Assembly: GCA_011391185.1 (NCBI GenBank)
Contig: JAABRB010000263.1
Coordinates: forward strand, 1-5,265
Direction: 5' to 3'
DNA: 5,265 nt
Origin: Betaproteobacteria bacterium
Lineage (GTDB): Bacteria > Pseudomonadota > Gammaproteobacteria > Burkholderiales > SG8-39
Positions 1 to 5,265 of the stretch are shown here, piece by piece. The notes below the pieces were generated by a model, which searched no databases, was not told the DNA's origin, and saw only the letters and a program-made list of their open reading frames with translations. Position 1 is the first letter of the stretch, and every line of letters begins with the position of its first letter. A program made the translations under genes and the position numbers.

Positions 1-22
1 GGACGAGCAGCAACAGCAGCAG
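1..22 (+). repeat. Direct repeat, copy 1 (CAG-rich)
   Basis: These 22 bases are identical to 153-174. The block encodes Asp-Glu plus glutamines and ends in CAG triplets. After the CAA codon this copy has three CAG triplets and then TGA. The window starts inside the repeat, so its left boundary is unknown and the true repeat may be longer. Confidence 0.85.
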
Positions 23-25
23 TGA
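1..25 (+). CDS. Probable 3' end of an upstream gene with a polyglutamine tail (partial)
   Basis: Only the last codons are visible. Read from base 2, they give Asp-Glu followed by five Gln and a TGA stop at 23-25. The frame is chosen because the same codons recur at 154-180 in a longer stretch that reads like a real charged C-terminus (Lys-Glu-Leu-Glu-Arg-Arg-Arg-Gln-Asp-Glu-Gln...). The product cannot be identified from eight codons. If real, it is the gene preceding the monooxygenase/reductase and may belong to the same operon. Alternatively, frame 1 is open from base 1 to 183, so the upstream protein could continue there and end at the TAG at 181-183. That is less likely because it would run through the hairpin element. 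Confidence 0.35.
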
Positions 26-62
26 CTCCGATGAACTCAGGGGCGCCAGCGCGCGTGACCTT

Positions 63-100
63 CTCCTCCCCCTCGATGGGGGAGGTCGGGGGGGGTGGAG
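63..100. repeat. GC-rich hairpin of REP-like appearance
   Basis: The 8-bp arms CCTCCCCC (65-72) and GGGGGAGG (78-85) pair perfectly around a TCGAT loop, followed by a G-run and GGTGGAG. Palindromes of this CTCCCCC-TCGA-GGGGGAG shape followed by G-runs are, from general knowledge, common as dispersed intergenic repeats in GC-rich proteobacterial genomes. The stem is strong enough to act as a transcription attenuator or an mRNA 3' end protector. No T-run follows, so it is not a classical intrinsic terminator. That it is multicopy is an inference from its appearance. Confidence 0.5.
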
Positions 101-111
101 CGTTAAGCCCC

Positions 112-183
112 ATCAAGGGCGCGCTGGTGAAGGAACTCGAGCGCCGGCGTCAGGACGAGCAGCAACAGCAGCAGCAGCAGTAG
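112..183 (+). pseudogene. Second copy of the upstream gene's 3' end (fragment)
   Basis: An open stretch encodes Ile-Lys-Gly-Ala-Leu-Val-Lys-Glu-Leu-Glu-Arg-Arg-Arg-Gln-Asp-Glu, then seven glutamines and TAG. Its Asp-Glu-Gln part duplicates the gene end at 2-22, with five rather than three CAG triplets after the CAA. The two copies lie 152 bp apart, not a multiple of three, so they are in different frames and copy 2 does not extend the reading frame that ends at 25. The stop overlaps the ribosome binding site of the next gene and leaves 10 bp to its ATG, which is a normal operon spacing. Copy 2 may therefore mark the ancestral junction between the two genes, later separated by a duplication or insertion. 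The lack of a credible start makes it a remnant rather than a gene. Confidence 0.4.
153..174 (+). repeat. Direct repeat, copy 2 (CAG-rich)
   Basis: Exact match to 1-22. Two further CAG triplets follow (175-180) before TAG, so the copies differ in triplet number, as expected from slippage in a short CAG tract. Confidence 0.85.
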
Positions 184-188
184 GGGGA
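182..188 (+). promoter_or_regulatory. Ribosome binding site that decides the start at 194
   Basis: AGGGGGA lies with its last G six bases before the ATG at 194, a good Shine-Dalgarno distance. The in-frame TTG at 191 would leave only three bases and adds one residue (Met-Met-Lys), so ATG 194 is preferred. The site overlaps the TAG that closes the gene-end copy at 181-183, so translational coupling is possible. Confidence 0.7.
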
Positions 189-193
189 CATTG

Positions 194-2536
194 ATGAAGC
201 TGAACGTGATCGGCGGCGGCCCGGCCGGGCTCTACTACGCGATCCTGCACAAGAAGACCTTTCCGCAGGGCGACGTGACCGTGTACGAGCGCAACCGGCC
301 CGACGACACGTTCGGATTCGGCATCGTGCTGTCCGACGAGACGCTCGCCAATCTGCGGGAGGCGGACGAGCCGACTTACCGTGAAATCGCCGCGAGCTTT
401 GCCTACTGGGACGACATCTACGTGCACTACAAGGGCACGACGTTGCGGTCGTCCGGCCACGGCTTCTCGGGACTCAAGCGGCTGACGCTCCTCGAGATCC
501 TCCAGCAACGGGCGGCCCAGCTCGGCATCGACATCCGTTATCAGACCGACATTGCGAGCGTCGAGCCCTATCTGAACGCGGATCTGGTGGTGGCGGCGGA
601 CGGTATCAACAGCGTGATTCGCGAGAACTGGAAGGATCACTTCCGACCGTCCATCGACTGGCGGCCAAACAAGTTCGTGTGGTTGGGTGTGAAGGCGACC
701 TTGCCCGGATTCACTTACAGCTTTCGGGAGAATGAGGACGGCATCTGGAATCTGCATGCGTACATGTTCACACAAGGCGAGTGCACATTGATCGTCGAGA
801 CGACCGGCGACGCATTCGAGCGATCCGGAATTGGCGTGCAGGACGAGCGTGCCACGGTAGCGTATACGCGCAAGCTGTTTCCCGAGGAGATCGCAGACGG
901 GGAGATCCAGACCAACCGGTCGTACTGGCGGAACTTCCCGGCGGTGCGGTGCGAGCGGTGGAGCCACGAGAACGTGGTGTTGCTGGGCGACGCCGCGCAC
1001 TCCGCGCACTGGTCCATCGGATCGGGCACCAAGCTCGCGCTCGAAGACGCGATCGCCCTGCATCGCGCGGTCACCCGTCACCGGCGCAGCATCAAGGGAG
1101 CCCTGCGCGTCTATGAAACCGAGCGCCATGCCGAGGCCGACCGGATCACGCACTCCGCGAACACGAGTCTCGTCTTCTTCGAGAACGTGCGCCGGTTCTG
1201 GCACATGGAGCCGGTCCAGTTCAACTTCGCGCTGATGTCGCGCGCGAAGGCCGTGACTTACGAGAACCTTCGCATGCGCGACGCATCGGTGGTGCAGGAG
1301 CTGGATCGCTGGTGGGCACGCCACGTTGCCGGGAGCGAAGGCGCTCGGATCCCGCAAGATTTCACCGCGCCGCCGATGTTCGCGCCTTTCCATCTCCGGG
1401 AGATGGCGCTGGCAAATCGCGTGGCGGTCTCGCCGATGTGCCAATACTCTGCCGTGGACGGCACGCCCACGGACTGGCACTTCGTGCACTATGGCGCGCG
1501 CGCGGTCGGCGGCGCGGGCCTCGTTTTCACCGAAATGACCTGTGTGGCGCCCGACGCACGCATCACTCCCGGGTGCACAGGAATGTACCGGGCAGAGCAC
1601 GTGCTGGCATGGAAGCGCATCGTCGATTTCGTTCACATCCACACCGATGCGAAGATCGCCCTGCAGCTCGGCCACGCCGGGCGCAAGGGCTCCACCCGGC
1701 TGATGTGGGAGGAGATGGACAAGCCTTTGCGGCACGGCAACTGGCCCATTGTTTCGGCGTCACCGCTGCCCTACTTTCCGGGTGAGAGTCAGGCGCCGCG
1801 CGAAATGACGCGCGCGGACATGGAGCGCGTCCGCGACCAGTATGTTGCCGCGGCACGGATGGGTATCGAGTGCGGGTTCGACATGCTCGAATTGCACATG
1901 GCGCATGGCTATCTCCACGCGTCGTTCATCTCGCCGGTCACGAACCGGCGCACCGACGAGTACGGGGGATCGCTCGAGAACCGGTTGCGGTTTCCGCTCG
2001 AGGTATTCGACGCGTGCCGGGCAGTGTGGCCCGAAGGGAAGCCGATGTCGGTGCGGATTTCGGCGACCGACTGGGTCCCGGGGGGCATCACGGGCGACGA
2101 TGCGGTCGGGATCGCGCAGGCCTTCAAGGCACACGGCTGCGACCTGATCGACGTCTCCACCGGCCAGACCGACCCGGCGTCGAAACCGGTGTACGGGCGG
2201 ATGTACCAGCTGGTTTATGCCGAGCAGATTCGCAACGAGGCCGGCATCGCCACCATGGCGGTGGGCGCGATCACCAGCGCCGATCAGGTGAACACGATCG
2301 TCGCTTCCGGGCGGGCCGATATTGCAGCGCTCGCCCGGCCGCATCTTGCGGACCCGTATTTCACCCTGCATGCCGCAGCAGAATACGGGTATCACGGCAC
2401 GACCTGGCCCAAGCAGTATCTTTCCGGCAAACAGCAGCTGTACCTGCTCGTGGATCGCGCGCGGGCGGAGGCGCAACGCAGGGAGGCGCTGGTGCGGCGG
2501 CCGGCAACCCATGAATCCATGGACACTGACGCATAG
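194..2536 (+). CDS. Bifunctional 2-aminobenzoyl-CoA monooxygenase/reductase or salicylyl-CoA 5-hydroxylase/oxidoreductase
   Basis: A 780-residue cytoplasmic flavoenzyme made of two fused units. Residues 1 to about 375 are a class A FAD monooxygenase: the dinucleotide-binding GGGPAG is at 7-12, the DG motif (AADGINSVIR) has Asp136-Gly137, and GDAAH is at 265-269, followed by SIGSGTKLALEDA. Residues from about 393 are an Old Yellow Enzyme-type FMN barrel. It has SPMCQYS (413-419) with a YqjM-type cysteine at 416, QLGHAGRKGS (491-500), the substrate-binding pair His568/His571 in ELHMAHGYL, the signature NRRTDEYGGSLENR (584-597) and ALARPHLADP near the end. In the Azoarcus enzyme of this architecture, 2-aminobenzoyl-CoA is hydroxylated at C5 and the ring is then reduced, giving 2-amino-5-oxocyclohex-1-ene-1-carboxyl-CoA, with O2 and NADH as cosubstrates. 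Relatives are annotated as salicylyl-CoA 5-hydroxylase/oxidoreductase. Length matches the full fusion and both halves look intact. Substrate choice (2-aminobenzoyl- versus salicylyl-CoA) is not resolvable here, and no CoA ligase is in view. The family assignment is firm. Confidence 0.92.
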   Translation: MKLNVIGGGPAGLYYAILHKKTFPQGDVTVYERNRPDDTFGFGIVLSDETLANLREADEPTYREIAASFAYWDDIYVHYKGTTLRSSGHGFSGLKRLTLLEILQQRAAQLGIDIRYQTDIASVEPYLNADLVVAADGINSVIRENWKDHFRPSIDWRPNKFVWLGVKATLPGFTYSFRENEDGIWNLHAYMFTQGECTLIVETTGDAFERSGIGVQDERATVAYTRKLFPEEIADGEIQTNRSYWRNFPAVRCERWSHENVVLLGDAAHSAHWSIGSGTKLALEDAIALHRAVTRHRRSIKGALRVYETERHAEADRITHSANTSLVFFENVRRFWHMEPVQFNFALMSRAKAVTYENLRMRDASVVQELDRWWARHVAGSEGARIPQDFTAPPMFAPFHLREMALANRVAVSPMCQYSAVDGTPTDWHFVHYGARAVGGAGLVFTEMTCVAPDARITPGCTGMYRAEHVLAWKRIVDFVHIHTDAKIALQLGHAGRKGSTRLMWEEMDKPLRHGNWPIVSASPLPYFPGESQAPREMTRADMERVRDQYVAAARMGIECGFDMLELHMAHGYLHASFISPVTNRRTDEYGGSLENRLRFPLEVFDACRAVWPEGKPMSVRISATDWVPGGITGDDAVGIAQAFKAHGCDLIDVSTGQTDPASKPVYGRMYQLVYAEQIRNEAGIATMAVGAITSADQVNTIVASGRADIAALARPHLADPYFTLHAAAEYGYHGTTWPKQYLSGKQQLYLLVDRARAEAQRREALVRRPATHESMDTDA

Positions 2537-2613
2537 CATGCCGTCGAGACTTGCCTGCCATGGCAGCTTCGAACAAGCCAATGCGTGTGCCTGCCAACCC
2601 ACTTTTTACGAAC

Positions 2614-2630
2614 CAAGGGGGAGCCCCTTG
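2614..2630 (+). terminator. Candidate hairpin downstream of the monooxygenase/reductase
   Basis: CAAGGGG and CCCCTTG form a perfect 7-bp stem around a GAG loop, 77 bp after the stop codon. The following TATATCCCCTCTT is only moderately T-rich, so it is a weak intrinsic terminator at best. It may protect the mRNA end or halt transcription before the efflux operon. The second CCCCT at 2636-2640 could pair with the same G-run as an alternative fold. Confidence 0.4.
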
Positions 2631-2713
2631 TATATCCCCTCTTAGGCGAATGCGGAGTTCTTCGCCGGTCTGCTGATGTCGGAAACTGGGACCGCATCCT
2701 CGCTTTTCACGGG

Positions 2714-2725
2714 AGAAACGTTTCT
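2714..2725. promoter_or_regulatory. Perfect 12-bp palindrome, candidate operator of the efflux operon
   Basis: AGAAACGTTTCT is its own reverse complement. It is AT-rich against a GC-rich background and sits 86 bp before the adaptor start codon, just upstream of the possible promoter at 2731-2757. A dimeric regulator (TetR-, MarR- or LysR-type are common for RND operons) could bind it. No regulator gene is in the window, so this is inference from position and symmetry. Confidence 0.4.
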
Positions 2726-2730
2726 TCACA

Positions 2731-2757
2731 CTTCCGGCAGGAACGAACCGTTACAAT
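2731..2757 (+). promoter_or_regulatory. Possible sigma-70 promoter of the efflux operon
   Basis: TACAAT at 2752-2757 is a good -10 hexamer in otherwise GC-rich DNA, and it would start transcription near 2764, about 48 bp before the adaptor gene. The -35 region is poor: CTTCCG (2731-2736) is 15 bp upstream of the -10, while the better-looking TTCACA (2725-2730) is 21 bp away. An activator-dependent promoter would explain the weak -35, but this is a guess. Confidence 0.35.
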
Positions 2758-2811
2758 TCTTGCTCCCGCAAAGTCGAATTCACGCCGGTCCCCCCGCGCC
2801 GCCCAGTCCCA

Positions 2812-4071
2812 TTGACAGACGCTCTTCCCACTGAAACCGGATCACGTGCGCCGCGCTCGCGCGGGTTCTGGCGTGTTGTGACCGTGGCAATTCTGCTCGC
2901 CGGCATCGGCGGGTATGTCGCCCTGCAGGTGCTCAAACCCCGCCCAGCGGTGCGTGCGCCGGTGAAGCAGTTGCCGCTTGTGCGTACCGCACCGGTCGAA
3001 TTTCGCGAAAGTGCGCTCACGGTGACGGGCAACGGGCTGGTCAAGCCGCGTGCCGAGGTTGTGCTGGCGGCGGAGATGTCGGGTCGGGTTTCATTCGTAA
3101 GTCCAACGCTGGTCACCGGCGGCGCGTTCGCGAAGGGCAACGTCCTGGTGCGGCTCGACCCGGAGCCCTTCCAGGCGGCACTCGCGCAGGCGGCTGCCGA
3201 CCGGCAATCGGCGCAGGCAAGTCTCGGCCTGGCGGAGCAGCTACTCAAGCGCACCGAGGAGCTCATCGCGAAGGGTTTTCTGTCCCGTCAGACCCTCGAC
3301 GAGCGCGTCGCGAATCGCGACCAGGCGCGTGCCGCGGTCGCCCGCAGCGACGCCGTCGAGCGGCAGCGCCGCAACGATCTCGAGCGCGCGACTGTCACCG
3401 CACCATTCAGGGGCCGGGTGCTTTCTGAGAAAGTGGACCTCGGTGAGACCGTGCAGCCCGGCAAGGAGCTCGCCCGAATCTTTTCCGATGACGCCTTGGA
3501 CATCGCCGTGTCGCTCACCGATCGCGACGTCGCACTCATCGCCGATCCGTGGCGGACGACGAACGGCGGCGGGAGGAAGGGCGATGGCGCTGCCGCGACG
3601 GTGATCGTCGAGCACGGCGGGTTGCGATATCGCTGGCCGGCGCGGGTGGACCGGGTGGAGGCCTCTGTCGACAGCACAACCCGCACGTTCAATGTCGTCG
3701 TCCGCGTGGGCAATCCGAACGAACGCGGCACGCCCGTGTCCGGCGCCGGGGGCAATGGGCCTCCGCTGCTCGTGGGCATGTACGCAACCGTGGAAATCGC
3801 CGGCCGGGACCAGGGGCGTTACGCGGTCATTCCACGCCGCGCACTGCGCGACGGCGGAGTGGTCTGGCTGCTCCGCGGCACCGATGCCGTGGCGATCACG
3901 GCGGTTCGTGTGCTGTACGAGTCCAAGGACAACGTCGTGATCTCCGCTGAGGGGCTGCCGGGCGGCGCGCGCGTCATCACGAGCGAGCTCAAGGTCGTCA
4001 CCGAAGGGATGCCCGTGCGGGTTCTCGACGAGGCGGGCCGCCAGTCGTCGGCGGGACGCGCCACGCCGTGA
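2812..4071 (+). CDS. RND efflux periplasmic adaptor (membrane fusion protein)
   Basis: A 419-residue adaptor linking an inner-membrane RND pump to an outer-membrane channel. A basic N-terminus is followed by one hydrophobic segment (about 22-41) with no lipobox cysteine, so it is anchored by a transmembrane helix rather than a lipid. The two lipoyl half-motifs are at about 81-118 and 193-222 (ATVTAPFRGRVLSEKVDLGE, then TVQPGKEL). They flank an Ala/Gln/Arg-rich alpha-hairpin (about 119-190). Its tip has Arg147, Leu151 and Ser158, the same R-x3-L-x6-S spacing as the TolC-docking motif of AcrA. Beta-barrel and membrane-proximal domains follow, with Gly-rich stretches at about 251-261 and 304-318. 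The start is TTG without a clear Shine-Dalgarno. It is the only upstream candidate that keeps the basic residues before the membrane helix; the in-frame GTGs at 2878 and 2884 would remove them. The stop overlaps the pump gene by 4 bp, so the two are one operon. The exported substrate is unknown. Confidence 0.9.
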   Translation: MTDALPTETGSRAPRSRGFWRVVTVAILLAGIGGYVALQVLKPRPAVRAPVKQLPLVRTAPVEFRESALTVTGNGLVKPRAEVVLAAEMSGRVSFVSPTLVTGGAFAKGNVLVRLDPEPFQAALAQAAADRQSAQASLGLAEQLLKRTEELIAKGFLSRQTLDERVANRDQARAAVARSDAVERQRRNDLERATVTAPFRGRVLSEKVDLGETVQPGKELARIFSDDALDIAVSLTDRDVALIADPWRTTNGGGRKGDGAAATVIVEHGGLRYRWPARVDRVEASVDSTTRTFNVVVRVGNPNERGTPVSGAGGNGPPLLVGMYATVEIAGRDQGRYAVIPRRALRDGGVVWLLRGTDAVAITAVRVLYESKDNVVISAEGLPGGARVITSELKVVTEGMPVRVLDEAGRQSSAGRATP

Positions 4072-5265
4072 ACGGCCTCATCGCCTGGATGGCCCGCCAC
4101 CCCGTGGCGGCGAATCTCCTGATGGTTTTTTTCGTGATCGCCGGCATCACCAGCGCGCTCACACTCAAGCAGGAGGTGTTCCCGCTGATCGACCTCGACG
4201 TCATCGAGGTGCGCGTCGTCTACCAGGGGGCTGCCCCGGACGAGATCGAGGAGTCGATCGTCCAGCGTGTCGAAGAGCAGATCCAGGGCATCGAAGGCAT
4301 TCAGCGCGTCTCCTCCTATGTGGCAGAGGGCGTCGGGGTGGTCCGCGCGGAGCTGTCGCGGGGGACATCGCCGCCACGCAAGCTTGATGAAATCAGGTCT
4401 GCCGTGGACCGGATCACGACCTTTCCCGACCAGGCCGAGCGCCCCGAAGTGCGCGAACTCGTCAACCGGCAGCGGGTCATCGAGCTGGTCGTGTACGGCG
4501 ACGTGGGCGAAACGACATTGCGCGAATTCGCTTTCCGTATCAAGGACGAACTTTCCGCGACGCCGGGAATCTCCCTCGTGCAGGTGGCGCGCGTGCGCGA
4601 CTACGAAATCTCGATCGAAGTGCCTAACGACGCGCTGCGCGCGTATGGCCTCACGCTGCAGGACATCGCCACGACGGTGCGGCGCAGCAGTCTCGATCTA
4701 CCCAGCGGTGATATCAAGGCTGCCGGCGAATCGATCCTGCTGCGCACCAAGGGCCGCAACTACGACCGGAAGGACTTCGAGGAAGTCGTGGTGGTGTCCG
4801 CGCGCACCGGAGCGCACGTGCGACTCGCAGACATCGCGCGGATCGAGGATGGTTTCCGCGACGATGACCTCATCATGCGTTTCCAGGGCAAGCCGGCCGC
4901 GTTCGTGCAGGTATTCCGCGTCGGCGACGAGAAAGTTCTGGACATCGTGAAGCTCGTGGAGTCTTACGTCGACGCGACCCTGACCCCGAGCTTGCCGCCC
5001 GGCATCTCCGCGACGATCTGGCGCAATGACGCCATCGAGTTCAAGAATCGAATGCAGCTGCTCATCAAGAACGGACTGATGGGCCTCACGCTGGTGATGC
5101 TGGCGCTTGCGCTGTTTCTCGATTTGCGGCTGGCATTCTGGGTTTCGGCGGGAATCTTCGTCGCATTCATCGGCGCATTCGGCGTGATGGCGGCGCTGGG
5201 CCTTTCGATCAACATGCTCTCGCTGTTCGGATTCATTCTCGCGATCGGCATCGTGGTCGACGATG
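4068..5265 (+). CDS. RND efflux pump, inner-membrane permease (HAE1/AcrB-like), 5' part
   Basis: 399 residues are visible of a family usually about 1,000-1,100 long; the rest lies beyond the right edge. The protein is a proton-driven trimeric exporter. Residues 13-33 form the first membrane helix after the typical WMARHPVAANLLM start. The conserved porter sequence YQGAAPDEIEESIVQRVEEQ (52-71) then IQGIEGIQRVSS (72-83) follows, then the periplasmic porter region up to about 330. Helices 2-4 are at about 332-351, 356-378 and 382 onward. The last codons encode GIVVDD; Asp398-Asp399 align with AcrB Asp407-Asp408, the proton-relay pair. The double Asp favours the drug/hydrophobe (HAE) over the heavy-metal branch. 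The start is GTG at 4068 inside the adaptor stop (GTGA), implying translational coupling. ATG 4089 is an alternative but would cut the conserved N-terminus. Nothing indicates a frameshift in the visible part. Confidence 0.92.
   Translation, partial: MNGLIAWMARHPVAANLLMVFFVIAGITSALTLKQEVFPLIDLDVIEVRVVYQGAAPDEIEESIVQRVEEQIQGIEGIQRVSSYVAEGVGVVRAELSRGTSPPRKLDEIRSAVDRITTFPDQAERPEVRELVNRQRVIELVVYGDVGETTLREFAFRIKDELSATPGISLVQVARVRDYEISIEVPNDALRAYGLTLQDIATTVRRSSLDLPSGDIKAAGESILLRTKGRNYDRKDFEEVVVVSARTGAHVRLADIARIEDGFRDDDLIMRFQGKPAAFVQVFRVGDEKVLDIVKLVESYVDATLTPSLPPGISATIWRNDAIEFKNRMQLLIKNGLMGLTLVMLALALFLDLRLAFWVSAGIFVAFIGAFGVMAALGLSINMLSLFGFILAIGIVVDD

Noticed and set aside
31..183. A 50-codon frame starting at ATG 31 and ending at the TAG at 181-183.
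   Set aside because: It is a chimera of the hairpin element (translated as SPSMGEVGGGG) and the duplicated gene end, with no Shine-Dalgarno at a proper distance.
113..1735. A 540-codon open frame on the minus strand, antisense to the monooxygenase/reductase gene.
   Set aside because: It is Arg/His/Val-rich with no recognisable domain, and it is the expected by-product of GC-rich codon use opposite a well-supported gene.
2555..2566. Perfect palindrome CTGCCATGGCAG just after the monooxygenase/reductase stop.
   Set aside because: It has no loop for a good hairpin and no promoter nearby; a 12-bp palindrome of this composition can occur by chance.
1760..2602. A 280-codon minus-strand frame at the end of the monooxygenase/reductase gene.
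   Set aside because: It is antisense to the conserved FMN-barrel coding sequence and lacks any domain signature.
2650..2697. Inverted arms ATGCGG (2650-2655) and CCGCAT (2692-2697) in the intergenic region.
   Set aside because: Only 6 bp per arm with a 36-base loop, and no further pairing inside.
2585..2815. A 76-codon + strand frame in the intergenic region.
   Set aside because: It has no ribosome binding site and no recognisable motif, crosses the hairpin, palindrome and -10 box, and ends inside the adaptor start.

Overview
The window looks like chromosomal DNA of a GC-rich, aerobic proteobacterium. G/C-ending codons dominate every gene, a Gram-negative tripartite efflux operon is present, and the aromatic-CoA monooxygenase/reductase is of a type known from betaproteobacteria such as Azoarcus. 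A beta- or gammaproteobacterium fits best, but no marker gene fixes the lineage. All supported genes are on the + strand.

Layout. Positions 1-25 hold what looks like the last codons of an upstream gene with a glutamine-rich C-terminus. Positions 26-190 hold no convincing intact gene. They contain a GC-rich hairpin of dispersed-repeat appearance (about 63-100) and then a second copy of the same glutamine-rich gene end (112-183, containing an exact 22-bp direct repeat of positions 1-22), which runs into the ribosome binding site of the next gene. Positions 194-2536 encode an intact 780-residue fusion of an FAD-dependent aromatic hydroxylase and an Old Yellow Enzyme-type FMN reductase. This is the 2-aminobenzoyl-CoA monooxygenase/reductase or salicylyl-CoA 5-hydroxylase/oxidoreductase family. 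Positions 2537-2811 (275 bp) are non-coding. They carry a compact hairpin (2614-2630), a perfect 12-bp palindrome (2714-2725) and a possible promoter -10 box (TACAAT, 2752-2757). Positions 2812-4071 encode a membrane-anchored RND periplasmic adaptor with a TolC-docking RLS motif. The RND inner-membrane pump gene starts at 4068, overlaps the adaptor stop by 4 bp, and runs off the right edge at the paired aspartates of its fourth membrane helix.

Function. The window joins two apparently independent units. The left one is an aerobic CoA-thioester aromatic degradation step, probably co-transcribed with genes further left. The right one is an RND efflux operon (adaptor, then pump) with its own upstream control region; its outer-membrane channel is not in view. 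Whether the pump exports aromatic compounds related to the left pathway cannot be told from the sequence. Nothing here amounts to a clearly undescribed system. The most unusual structure is the duplicated gene end plus hairpin element just before the monooxygenase/reductase gene.
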